Notes under the pieces: model-generated | What the model was told of the DNA's origin: nothing | The model's input: only the letters and a program-made list of their open reading frames with translations | The model's database searches: none | Translations under genes and position numbers: made by a program | Shown here: one piece after another, positions 52,149-60,610 of the stretch | Layout: the number at the start of each line of letters is the position of its first letter | Position numbering within the stretch: the first letter of the stretch is position 1 | Source of the DNA: Algoriphagus boritolerans DSM 17298 = JCM 18970 | GTDB lineage: Bacteria > Bacteroidota > Bacteroidia > Cytophagales > Cyclobacteriaceae | Direction: 5' to 3' | DNA: 64,000 nucleotides | NCBI RefSeq assembly: GCF_900108085.1 | Contig: NZ_FNVR01000004.1 | Coordinates: 62,001-126,000, forward strand

Positions 52149-54140
52149 ATGAATGAGAAAAGAGAATTAAAAAGCCTTCACGCGACCTTTCAATTCATTG
52201 TTTACCTGATGGTGTTTTTGGACATTATGATGTTTGTCTATGCCCCACAGTTGTTGGCCATGGATGGGGTGGGAAGGTTTCTTTTTCCCCTTTTCGAAAA
52301 GCTGCAAAACCTGAAGATTTACAGTAATGTGCTTCTTGGCAAATTGGCCATTTTGATAGCGATTTGCCTTTCAGCCATCGGTACAGTATCGAGAAAGAAC
52401 CTGGATTTAAACCCGAAAAATCAGATCATTTTTCCCTTGGCCATCGGGTTGATGCTATTCTTTGGTTCGATCTATCTCTACTCGCTGGAAGATTCATTTT
52501 TGGTGATGGATCTCACTTCCATTCAAGACCTCGGGTACAGCCTTTGTTTATTTATAGGGGCTGTTTTGATCCATACCTCATTGGACAATGTGTCGAAATT
52601 GATCAAATCGGGACTGGGAAAGGATGAATGGAATATCGAAGGGGAGTCCTTCATGCAAGACACCAAAAAAATCGAAAATCCCTATTCCGTCAACATCCCC
52701 ATGAAGTTCTATTTCAGGGGAAAAGTCCGGAAAGGATGGATCAACTTGGTCAATCCATTTAGAGGGACTTTTGTGATTGGAACCCCAGGTTCCGGTAAGT
52801 CTTTCGGGGTGATTAATCCTTTTATCCGTCAGATGATAGGCAAGGGATTTACAATGTGCCTTTATGATTTCAAGTTTCCTGACTTGGCTCAGATTGCCTA
52901 CTTCCACTATCTCAAAGCACAGGACAAGAAGAAAAACCTAAATTTCAAATTCCATGTCATCAATCTGGACGAGGTAGAATATTCCAGGAGGATTAATCCG
53001 ATCAACAGAAGGTATTTGAAGACGGTGGCCAATGCTTCGGAAACAGCAGAGGCTATTTTTCAATCCCTTCAAAAATCTGATTCGTCCGGAGGAGCAGACA
53101 AGTTTTTCGAGCAATCCGCCATCAACTTTCTCTCCGCCTGTATCTTTTTTGTGTCTCGATATGAGGAAGGCAAATATTCCACCTTCGCCCATGTGCTGGA
53201 TTTTCTCAACAGGGACTATGAGGATATTTTTAACTGTCTGACGAAATATCCCGAACTCAGATCCATGGTATCTCCCTTCCGAAGTGCCTTTGAAAAGAAG
53301 GTTTACAAACAGCTGGAAGGGCAGGTCGGTACCTTGAAGATTTTCCTTTCCAGACTGAATACCAAAGAAACCGCCTGGGTATTCAGCGGGGATGATTTCG
53401 ACCTCAAAATCTCAGATCCCAATAGCCCATCCATTCTAGTCCTTGCCAATAGTACCGAAACGCAGAGTATCACAGGAACCTGCTATTCGGTCATTATCAA
53501 CCGGCTAACCCGATTGATAAATACCAAAGGGAATCTTCCGACCGCCTTGATAGCGGATGAAGCGCCGACTTTTTATATCCATAAAATCGAAAACCTGATT
53601 TCAACTGCCCGGAGTAATAAAGTAGCGGTTTTACTCGGCCTTCAGGAGCTGCCCCAGTTAAACCAGCTTCAGGGAAAGGAAACAGCTTCGACCATGACCT
53701 CGGTGATCGGAAATGTCCTTTGTGGTTCAGTTCGCCATAAGGATACGCTTTCCTGGTTAGAGATGATGTTTGGAAAGCGAAAGCAATTGGGGCAGAGTGT
53801 TTCGATTGATCGGGATAAAACCTCGATTTCGTATAGTGAGCGATATGATCCGCTGATTCCTGCGGGTAAAATAGCGTCTATGCACACCGGGGAGATTGCT
53901 GGAATTATCGCCACAGAAGGAACTCAGTTTGACGGGAAATACAAAACATCCAATGTTCATTGTCGGGTCAATTTGGATATGAGGGAGATCAAGCAGGAGG
54001 AAAACTCCTATCGAAGCACTCCGAAATTCTATGATTTCAAAGGCAAGAAAGAAGAGATCCTGACCAAGCACTTTGAGAAAATCCATTTTCAGGTTACCGA
54101 GATTATTGAAAAGCACCGGGAAATGGCAATCCTAGATTAA
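52149..54140 (+). CDS. mobC: Type IV coupling protein (MobC/TraG-VirD4 type)
   Basis: A 663-residue coupling ATPase that should recruit the relaxosome to the channel. The N-terminus has four hydrophobic helices (about residues 12-150, e.g. FIVYLMVFLDIMMFVYAPQLL). Walker A is FVIGTPGSGKSFGVINPFIRQ (about residues 211-231). Walker B and the TraM-recognition part are in TALIADEAPTFYIHKIENLISTARSNKVAVLLGLQELPQLNQ (about 460-500). Length and order match the Bacteroidota MobC family. It follows TraN by 42 bp. Confidence 0.93.
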   Translation: MNEKRELKSLHATFQFIVYLMVFLDIMMFVYAPQLLAMDGVGRFLFPLFEKLQNLKIYSNVLLGKLAILIAICLSAIGTVSRKNLDLNPKNQIIFPLAIGLMLFFGSIYLYSLEDSFLVMDLTSIQDLGYSLCLFIGAVLIHTSLDNVSKLIKSGLGKDEWNIEGESFMQDTKKIENPYSVNIPMKFYFRGKVRKGWINLVNPFRGTFVIGTPGSGKSFGVINPFIRQMIGKGFTMCLYDFKFPDLAQIAYFHYLKAQDKKKNLNFKFHVINLDEVEYSRRINPINRRYLKTVANASETAEAIFQSLQKSDSSGGADKFFEQSAINFLSACIFFVSRYEEGKYSTFAHVLDFLNRDYEDIFNCLTKYPELRSMVSPFRSAFEKKVYKQLEGQVGTLKIFLSRLNTKETAWVFSGDDFDLKISDPNSPSILVLANSTETQSITGTCYSVIINRLTRLINTKGNLPTALIADEAPTFYIHKIENLISTARSNKVAVLLGLQELPQLNQLQGKETASTMTSVIGNVLCGSVRHKDTLSWLEMMFGKRKQLGQSVSIDRDKTSISYSERYDPLIPAGKIASMHTGEIAGIIATEGTQFDGKYKTSNVHCRVNLDMREIKQEENSYRSTPKFYDFKGKKEEILTKHFEKIHFQVTEIIEKHREMAILD

Positions 54141-54151
54141 GCCTTGAAATC

Positions 54152-54781
54152 ATGCAAAGGAACCTATCGATTATACTTCTTTTTGTCGCTCACCAGGCAT
54201 TTCCTCAATTCAATTCCATTGAATTTCGAAAGGAATTGACTTCCGTGAACGTGATCAAGCTGGCTGAATTGAAGCAAGAGGCGGAGAGAACTGAAATTCA
54301 TTCGTTGTCCCAAGGAGAACTACCCATGGAAAAAGGGGAGGAACTTGTGTTGGCTTCCCTTCCCTTGGAGTATTTTTTCCTGACTTCAAAGTTTGGCTAC
54401 CGCTCCGATCCATTTTCCGGGGAAACGAAATTTCATCGGGGAATCGATTTGAAAACCAAGCGTTCAAAGGTGCTTTCCATGCTTAATGGAATGGTTGTGT
54501 CGGTGGGCAATGATTCGCTTTTGGGAATTTTTGTCAAAGTCCAACACGGCAAGTATGAATCGACTTACGCTCACCTTTCTCAGTCCTTTGTAACAAATGG
54601 CGAGCGCGTCTTACCGGGTACGATCCTGGGAATTTCCGGAAGTACAGGAAGAGCTACTGGCGATCATCTGCACTTGAGTATTAAAAAGGGAAAGGAATAT
54701 GTCAATCCAATCTTATTCATTCAATTGATTTCAAAACTATCGACTAAAGAAGAGGCAATAACTTATTTATCAAAACCATAA
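54152..54781 (+). CDS. Exported M23-family metallopeptidase
   Basis: A 209-residue protein with a signal peptide (LSIILLFVAHQAFPQ). The LytM/M23 domain runs from about residue 80: SKFGYRSDPFSGETKFHRGIDLKT (zinc His and Asp), HGKYESTYAHLSQ and GSTGRATGDHLHLSIKKG, which contains the HLH zinc motif. It probably opens peptidoglycan for the transfer channel, as lytic enzymes do in other secretion systems. It is located 11 bp after the coupling protein gene. Confidence 0.92.
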   Translation: MQRNLSIILLFVAHQAFPQFNSIEFRKELTSVNVIKLAELKQEAERTEIHSLSQGELPMEKGEELVLASLPLEYFFLTSKFGYRSDPFSGETKFHRGIDLKTKRSKVLSMLNGMVVSVGNDSLLGIFVKVQHGKYESTYAHLSQSFVTNGERVLPGTILGISGSTGRATGDHLHLSIKKGKEYVNPILFIQLISKLSTKEEAITYLSKP

Positions 54782-54791
54782 AGTAAGCACT

Positions 54792-55718
54792 ATGAAAAGC
54801 CAAAATGGATTACCGATGAAGGATTTGGAGATTTTTGGAGTCATCAAAAACGGAAAATTTACCATTCCTGAAAAAGAAGTCAACGCCCTGAAAAATGGCG
54901 GAATGACTGATATCGTGGAATTGACCGATCTGAAAGGGAAGGATATTTACATCGATAAATTACCGGCTAGACTTTCGATAGTTAGGGGAGAAGATGGGAA
55001 TCCTGCCTTGCGGATTGATCCGGTTTACATGGAACCGAACCGACATCCCAGTTTGAATGACTCTGAGCGGAATCAGCTGGTCCGGAAAGAATTGGCCAAC
55101 ATCAAAAAAAGCTATGTGGACAAAGAAGGAAACATTCAGACCGACATTATCGAGTACGATCAGCGAACCAAACAATTTCTCTCCTACAATCCCCGAGACA
55201 TCAAAGCTCCTCAATCGGTTAATGGGCAAGAACTCGATCCACACCAAAAGAAGACATACAAGGAAGGGGAAACGGTGCTGTTGGCAGATGGGACAGCATT
55301 TCAACTTTCGCCATCTGCTCCTAAGGGACTCAGATCAAATAAATCCGGGTTAGTCCTTTCAGTTTTGATTGATGGGGGCTTGTCCTACCTATTGATCACC
55401 GGTGTTCAGAAATTGCTAGGAAAGGAGAGCCAGGAGAATAAAGCGTATAGCGAAGGATACCTTCAAGCCATCAAGGAGGTTCAAAAACAAGCAGAGCGAC
55501 GAATTTCCCGAAACCCAAATGACAGGGATGCAATCCGTGATTTGAACAACATCAAGGAGGAATACTCCAAGATTTCGGCAGATTCCTCACTCCCAAAAGC
55601 GATTAGGGATGAATTCGATATCAATGTCATCAAGCGGCTAAACAGCATCGATACGGAGGAAGGAAAGAACCCAAGAAAACGCTTCGGACAAGAAAATGGC
55701 TTTGACAGAGACCTTTGA
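54792..55718 (+). CDS. DUF4099/DUF3945-like ICE protein
   Basis: A 308-residue protein with an N-terminal DUF4099-like region (DLEIFGVIKNGKFTIPEKEVNALKNGGMTDIVELTDLKGKD) and a DUF3945-like middle (LSYNPRDIKAPQSVNGQELDPHQKKTYKEGETVLLADGTAFQLSPSAPKGLRSNKSGLVLSVLIDGGLSYLLITGV), with a hydrophobic segment near residue 200. The C-terminus is a helical coiled region. Such proteins are found on many Bacteroidota conjugative elements; their function is unknown. It overlaps the next gene by 23 bp. Confidence 0.75.
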   Translation: MKSQNGLPMKDLEIFGVIKNGKFTIPEKEVNALKNGGMTDIVELTDLKGKDIYIDKLPARLSIVRGEDGNPALRIDPVYMEPNRHPSLNDSERNQLVRKELANIKKSYVDKEGNIQTDIIEYDQRTKQFLSYNPRDIKAPQSVNGQELDPHQKKTYKEGETVLLADGTAFQLSPSAPKGLRSNKSGLVLSVLIDGGLSYLLITGVQKLLGKESQENKAYSEGYLQAIKEVQKQAERRISRNPNDRDAIRDLNNIKEEYSKISADSSLPKAIRDEFDINVIKRLNSIDTEEGKNPRKRFGQENGFDRDL

Positions 55719-56361
55719 TATTTTGAGCTACAAAGGGGTGGATAAGGCTATCCAAGGTCTGTTTTCCAAGTTTGCCCATCAGGATCAAACGGGCCAGATC
55801 GTTTTCGATTTTTTTGATGAGCAAGGCGGAAAAGTGGATTGTGAAATACTGAGCCTTTACCGGAATAAGCAGGCTTCCAGAGGAATTTCTGTCCTTAATC
55901 TTTCAGAAGATTCGCGGACAATTTTTGTCTCTGATTCCTATGCTTCCCTGATCTGTTTTGCCAATCAGTTCAAATCCAGAATCTCATTTGATGAAGCTGG
56001 CTTCTTGATCATCGGGGCTGAGTTTGACTTGAGCTTGTTGAATCAAGCTTTCAAGAAGATTTCAAAAAAGGCCAAGATCAATACCGTTTTCAGCTCCTCG
56101 ATTTTGGGTCGGGTGATGGATTGTAAAATCCAGGATTTAATTCACGATCATGACTGTACTTATTATCTGTATAGCGATTTGGTTCACCTTAAAAATTCCA
56201 AAAAAGCCAAGAGTTCGGTTGAATCGATATTCACCTTTTCCCTGCGAACCTATTGCATCTCCCTTGGGGTGAAGCAAACTATCCGAACTTTTAAACCTAA
56301 GCAAAAGGGAGTAAAGTCCTTTTATCAGCTTAATCAGATGAGTTGGGAAAATTTCAATTAA
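55696..56361 (+). CDS. Hypothetical ICE protein, possibly degenerate Toprim-like
   Basis: A 221-residue soluble protein with KGVDKAIQGLFSKFAHQDQTGQIVFDFFDEQGGKVDCEILSLYRNK at the start. It contains RTIFVSDSYASLICFANQFKSRISFDEAGFLIIGAEFDLSLLN, which superficially follows a Toprim-type order (a strand ending in xVSDSxASLIC, then a strand with a Gly). The acidic DxD pair of Toprim is not present, so a catalytic role is doubtful. It overlaps the upstream gene and belongs to the same unit. Confidence 0.6.
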   Translation: MALTETFDILSYKGVDKAIQGLFSKFAHQDQTGQIVFDFFDEQGGKVDCEILSLYRNKQASRGISVLNLSEDSRTIFVSDSYASLICFANQFKSRISFDEAGFLIIGAEFDLSLLNQAFKKISKKAKINTVFSSSILGRVMDCKIQDLIHDHDCTYYLYSDLVHLKNSKKAKSSVESIFTFSLRTYCISLGVKQTIRTFKPKQKGVKSFYQLNQMSWENFN

Positions 56362-56400
56362 TACGGTTTTGCTATATTTAAACGCTGGCCACTCTAAATT

Positions 56401-57522
56401 ATGGAGAATAATAATCTTGAATTCCTTAAAAAGAACCTGAAATTCCTTGGCTTTGGCACTTCGTTAAATGCCGCCCTGGAAGCTAAAGTTTCTGAGCGAC
56501 AGGAGTTATTTAAAATCGGAGTTTCAGCCGATTTTAGTGCTAGGCAAAAGGATGGCAGCCTGGGAAAAGACAAGGTTAATTATGAGCTGAATTTCTTGAG
56601 ATCTTCGAAGCCCTACCATTATTTTCTGGATAGCGTAAAAGTCACTCTTAACGATCAGATCCAGAATACATTTTCGTATGGAAAGGGGAATGACGTGACG
56701 GCAAAGGAAGCCTATAATTTGCTCAGAGGAGCTTCTGTTTTGAAGAAGGCCATCCTAATCGACAAGTTTACTTTGAGCTTTATTGACGATGCGGGAATAA
56801 GAGGGAAGGAAATGATAGTATCCAGCACTGAAGAGGCTTCCAAGATCATCGCCGAAAATGTGAAGAATAAGATCAATGTTCACGGTTCATACGATCTCTA
56901 TGCAAAGGGCTACCTGTTGAGATCCTATGATGGAGCAACCGGCAAAGACTTTTCATCCATGCCTGAAGGCAAAGTATTTCTTTCCTATTCCTACTTTGAT
57001 AGATCAACCAATCAGCATGAAACATCCCATCATCTTTATGACAACTTAAACCTGGCCTTGGATGCAAAGGAGGCCCTTCTAAAAAATGCTAATCCTGAGC
57101 AGGATATCAAAGGCTTCAAGATTCTGCATGAGTCTAAGTCCCATAAAATTTTTGAGTTTGATCGAGAGGGCAATGAAGTGTCGGTCGAAGCTCCGAAGCG
57201 AAATGAGAACATTTGGATCAAATTGGATTTTGATCAAAAGACCGAGGATGGAAATTATGGCTTCAAGAAATTCTATCAGAACTATGGCTTCAACCTGGAA
57301 TCTGAACTTGGCAGATTCCCGATCAATGAGCTGGTAACTCCTCAGGAAAAGGAAATGCTTATTTCAAGTTTAGGTCGTGGAAATATCCAAATGGCTACTT
57401 TGGAGACCGGGCAGCCGGTATTGATTGAGGCCGATCCTCAGTTTAAGAAAATCCAGTTTTATGACATGGATTTCAAGAAATTGAACGTTTTACCTTCACT
57501 GTCTCAGGAAATGGGTAGGTGA
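56401..57522 (+). CDS. ICE accessory protein with DUF3945-like C-terminal repeat
   Basis: A 373-residue protein with no signal peptide. The C-terminal 70 residues, SELGRFPINELVTPQEKEMLISSLGRGNIQMATLETGQPVLIEADPQFKKIQFYDMDFKKL, match the repeat text typical of DUF3945-containing ICE proteins (the EAxPQFKxIxxYD motif). The rest (ELNFLRSSKPYHYFLDSVKVTLNDQIQNTFSYGKGNDVTAKEAYNLLRG) is known from similar proteins on conjugative elements but lacks assigned function. It comes 40 bp after its neighbour with a possible promoter TATATTTA in between. Confidence 0.7.
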   Translation: MENNNLEFLKKNLKFLGFGTSLNAALEAKVSERQELFKIGVSADFSARQKDGSLGKDKVNYELNFLRSSKPYHYFLDSVKVTLNDQIQNTFSYGKGNDVTAKEAYNLLRGASVLKKAILIDKFTLSFIDDAGIRGKEMIVSSTEEASKIIAENVKNKINVHGSYDLYAKGYLLRSYDGATGKDFSSMPEGKVFLSYSYFDRSTNQHETSHHLYDNLNLALDAKEALLKNANPEQDIKGFKILHESKSHKIFEFDREGNEVSVEAPKRNENIWIKLDFDQKTEDGNYGFKKFYQNYGFNLESELGRFPINELVTPQEKEMLISSLGRGNIQMATLETGQPVLIEADPQFKKIQFYDMDFKKLNVLPSLSQEMGR

Positions 57523-57592
57523 GGGTGGTTAAGCGAACCAATCCTAGTCGCTTTACCTAACTCTTTTATAGAAAAGGCTTAAATAGAAGATA

Positions 57593-58123
57593 TTGGAAAA
57601 TATTCGGCACATTTTACAACTAGAAGACCAAGAAGACTTTGATGAGGCATTCGCCTTGTATAAAGAGCTTTATGAAAGAAACTCAACTGATTTTGAAATC
57701 TGGAAACACTTTTACTTTTTTCTTTGGATTGCCATTGAAGATGCTTCATCAGAGTTTCACGATAGAATAAATCTTAGACAAAGGCTGAGAAAAATGTATG
57801 AAGAGGGGCAAAAAAGTTTTCAAAATTTAACTGAATTCAAATTCATCGCTGGGTGGACAGTTTCTATTTTTCCTGATGAATACGGTGATAATGAAGACTT
57901 AGAAAGTCAAGGAAAAGAATTGCTTCGACAAGCTCATCATGAGCATCCTGACGACAAAATTTATAAAATGGCTTACCTCGGTAGTTTGGACTCTAAGAAA
58001 GAGGAATATAAAAAAGCTGAATTTGAAGCAGGTTCCGAAGTTTTGAAAAGGTTTCAAGGCCCCGGACTTCTGAACCGTTATTTTATACAAGTCTTAGGTA
58101 GAAAAAATGAAACGCCTAAGTAA
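57593..58123 (+). CDS. Hypothetical protein with TPR-like helices
   Basis: A 176-residue soluble protein starting at TTG 57593. The text ILQLEDQEDFDEAFALYKELYERNSTDFEIWKHFYFFLWIAIED has the spacing of a tetratricopeptide helix pair, and QGKELLRQAHHEHPDDKIYKMAYLGSLDSKKEEYKKAEFEAG looks like another. It is AT-rich compared with the tra genes and probably cargo. I cannot assign a function. The 170 bp that follow hold no gene. Confidence 0.6.
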   Translation: MENIRHILQLEDQEDFDEAFALYKELYERNSTDFEIWKHFYFFLWIAIEDASSEFHDRINLRQRLRKMYEEGQKSFQNLTEFKFIAGWTVSIFPDEYGDNEDLESQGKELLRQAHHEHPDDKIYKMAYLGSLDSKKEEYKKAEFEAGSEVLKRFQGPGLLNRYFIQVLGRKNETPK

Positions 58124-58293
58124 CACCACCGTGTATGATATTGGCTGTGATAGTTAATCAGCCAGGTTCTTAACTTTTTAAGAAAGTTACTTGCTGATAT
58201 CCTTGAAATTGATTCGTAGACAACTGTAAGTCAAATAGACCAATCGGCCTTGAAATTTTAAGTATTTAATTTTAAACTAAACCATTTTATGTA

Positions 58294-58788
58294 ATGAGAA
58301 ATCTGAATTACCTGTTAGTACTCGCTGTAGCTGTTTTTTCTTTTAGCTGTTCTTCAGAGGATGAGACTCCAAAACTTGTTGAAAAGTCGGTGACCATCGA
58401 AGTTGAAATGGATGGTAATTACGATGACTATTTGGTGACCTTTTCGGTTCACAGTATGCTGAGTGGGACATCTACTTTTGTTGCTCCGGTGCTAGATCAA
58501 CCGACTGAGCTCAATTGGACCCAAGTGATCGAACAAGGCAATACCTATACGCTTTCTTTTGAGCCTGAAGTTCCAATCATTTCAGCCATTTCTTCAGCTC
58601 CGATCCATAGCTTAGGCTTAGTTTTCAATGCCGTTCACTTGGGAGGAGAAACCACCGACTCTTTTCAGCCAATTTCAGCAACCGTCAATGTTTTGGCGGA
58701 TGGGGAGGTCTATCGGCAATTCGAATATGAGGCTTTGCCTCCCGGAGAGGTTTCGGTACCACTTGCTGAGGAGATTACCTTTCAATAG
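58294..58788 (+). CDS. Hypothetical lipoprotein
   Basis: A 164-residue protein with a lipoprotein signal and lipobox FSFSC (Cys19), followed by SSEDETPK. The mature part is beta-rich (VTIEVEMDGNYDDYLVTFSVHSMLSG, ATVNVLADGEVYRQFEYEALPPGEV), resembling a periplasmic or surface Ig-like fold. No family is recognised. The next gene (Cys-rich) starts 14 bp downstream on the same strand. Confidence 0.75.
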   Translation: MRNLNYLLVLAVAVFSFSCSSEDETPKLVEKSVTIEVEMDGNYDDYLVTFSVHSMLSGTSTFVAPVLDQPTELNWTQVIEQGNTYTLSFEPEVPIISAISSAPIHSLGLVFNAVHLGGETTDSFQPISATVNVLADGEVYRQFEYEALPPGEVSVPLAEEITFQ

Positions 58789-58801
58789 TTTGGTAAAGGT
58801 T

Positions 58802-59137
58802 ATGTTGGTCTGTAAAAATTTAGGGTGCAACAACATTTCAATTACCTACGATTATCAATTTCATGACGTCATAGTTTGCAAGGATTGTGAACTTTGGAGT
58901 CGGATAAAAATTGATGAATGTTGCAAGAATCCTTACGAGATATTTGTTTTTCAGTATGTCGATGGAAAACCTACATTTCTTCGGGAACAATGTTTGAATT
59001 GCGACGGCTGTTCCAATATGAACAAACTGTTGAATTTTAAAAAATTCTCGGTAATGGTCGATGAAAGGTTTTCTTTTTCGAACGTTAGACTTGAGGAATA
59101 CAAATCTGAACTGAAGCCAAGATTTCAGAGCGGTTAG
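58802..59137 (+). CDS. Cysteine-rich zinc-ribbon-like small protein
   Basis: A 111-residue protein with ten cysteines, including C4-x4-C9 and C26-x2-C29 at the start (LVCKNLGC...VCKDCELW), a CC pair at 40-41 and C-x2-C-x2-C in QCLNCDGC. The N-terminal pairs could form a zinc ribbon. There is no signal peptide, so it is cytoplasmic. No family is recognised. It may be a metal-responsive or metal-binding protein, as copper and heavy-metal genes follow. Confidence 0.55.
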   Translation: MLVCKNLGCNNISITYDYQFHDVIVCKDCELWSRIKIDECCKNPYEIFVFQYVDGKPTFLREQCLNCDGCSNMNKLLNFKKFSVMVDERFSFSNVRLEEYKSELKPRFQSG

Positions 59138-59215
59138 CCCAATTCATTTGGGAGTGTCGGCTGATATTGGCGCCATAAAAAGACAACAAAAATCGTGTAT
59201 CTTCGTCTCCTAGAT

Positions 59216-59584
59216 ATGCAAAAGTTTGCACTCATGGCGTTTTTAATTTCTCTTGGATTCTTTTTGAACCCATCAGATACCTATGCTTGCGGTAAGTCGA
59301 GCGAAAAAGCTGAGAGTCTCAAGACCGAGACGTGTGACAGCGAATATGATTCTGAAACCAAGAAATGCTGCGCAAATGGTCATTCTGAAAAAGATTCAGA
59401 AGGATGTAACGGACAGTGTTCGGATCACGCTTGCCATTGCCCATCCAATAGTCCTATTCCGCTATTGCTTACCAATGCCCAATTTTCAGGTGGTTTGAAA
59501 TGGAGCGAATCTATCTTTTACTATCAGAGAACCAATTATTCATCAGGTTTTTTATCAGTTTGGCTACCGCCTAAAATAGGCTGA
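59216..59584 (+). CDS. Secreted Cys-rich protein of the heavy-metal cassette
   Basis: A 122-residue exported protein. I take ATG 59216 (MQKFALMAFLISLGFFLNPSDTYACG); a GTG at 59195 is possible but the ATG gives a proper signal peptide. The mature part has many Cys and His residues (TETCDSEYD, KKCCANGHSEKD, GCNGQCSDHACHCPSNS) suited to bind soft metals such as copper, followed by a hydrophobic C-terminus. Similar proteins accompany HMA and efflux genes in Bacteroidota metal islands. It precedes the HMA-DUF3347 gene by about 90 bp. Confidence 0.7.
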   Translation: MQKFALMAFLISLGFFLNPSDTYACGKSSEKAESLKTETCDSEYDSETKKCCANGHSEKDSEGCNGQCSDHACHCPSNSPIPLLLTNAQFSGGLKWSESIFYYQRTNYSSGFLSVWLPPKIG

Positions 59585-59673
59585 TTTTTTTCCATTACAG
59601 CCACAGAACTGTCTAATTGAAAGCAATTTCCGGCTTTCTTAATAATTTCTTTCCCTCATTAAAATTTAAAAAA

Positions 59674-60591
59674 ATGAAATCAATAAAAATATTGATGGCA
59701 ATCATGGCATTGCTATCGTCTACAGCTATAAATGCTCAAATCAAAAACACTAAAACCGAGAGTGTAAAAATTTATGGGAACTGCCAAATGTGCGAAGCCA
59801 CCATTGAAAAAGCGGGTAATGTAAAAAATGCAGCCGAGGTAGATTGGAATAAAGAAACCAAAATGGCTACAATCACCTATGATGCAAATTTGACCAATCC
59901 AGATGAGATCTTGAAGCGCATTGCATTGGCAGGTTACGATAGCGACCAGTTTCTTGCGCCAGATAAAGCGTATGCAATGCTTTCTGAATGTTGCCAATAC
60001 GAAAGAATAAATAAAAAAGAAGCCATCATACCGAACTCTAGTATGAAAATGGAAAAACATTCCGAACAGCCCGTAAAAATGGAAAGCCATGCCAACCACG
60101 GCGCGGAAATGGGGATTATAAATGGGGAAAAACCCGCAGAAAACATGCAGATGCAAAATGCCGGTGAACTTCAGCCCATTTTCGACCGATATTTTGAAGT
60201 AAAAGATGCACTGGTTCAATCAGATGGGAAGTTAGCATCCACTAGAGCAAAAGCTCTCTTAACCGCAATCAGCAAAGTGAAAATGGGTGAACTGGAACCA
60301 AAAACCCATGATGTGTGGATGGTAAAAATGAAAGCATTAAGTGAAAATGCAGAAAAGATCAGCGATTCCACCGATCCTGATGATCAACGCGTTTATTTTT
60401 CAGGTCTTTCACAACCGATGTATGAGTTGATGAAGCTTTCGACAACCGTACCAACCGTTTATTATCAAAAATGTCCCATGTACAACAATGGAAAAGGAGC
60501 AAACTGGCTCAGTAAAGAAAGCTCTATCAAGAATCCATACTATGGGTCAAAGATGATGACCTGCGGAAGTACAGTTGAAAAAATTAATTAA
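59674..60591 (+). CDS. Exported HMA-domain plus DUF3347 protein (copper binding)
   Basis: A 305-residue protein starting at ATG 59674, with signal peptide (IKILMAIMALLSSTAINAQ). The HMA domain (about residues 22-95) carries the metal site GNCQMCEATIEKAG (C-x2-C). After a Met/His-rich linker (MKMEKHSEQPVKMESHANHGAEMG) comes a DUF3347 domain (about 165-300) ending in YYQKCPMYNNGKGANWLSKESSIKNPYYGSKMMTCG, with Cys and Met ligands also seen in CusB-like proteins. It likely captures Cu(I) in the periplasm. It overlaps the region just upstream of the oxidase gene. Confidence 0.88.
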   Translation: MKSIKILMAIMALLSSTAINAQIKNTKTESVKIYGNCQMCEATIEKAGNVKNAAEVDWNKETKMATITYDANLTNPDEILKRIALAGYDSDQFLAPDKAYAMLSECCQYERINKKEAIIPNSSMKMEKHSEQPVKMESHANHGAEMGIINGEKPAENMQMQNAGELQPIFDRYFEVKDALVQSDGKLASTRAKALLTAISKVKMGELEPKTHDVWMVKMKALSENAEKISDSTDPDDQRVYFSGLSQPMYELMKLSTTVPTVYYQKCPMYNNGKGANWLSKESSIKNPYYGSKMMTCGSTVEKIN

Positions 60592-60610
60592 TTCCAATTT
60601 TGAAGCTAAT

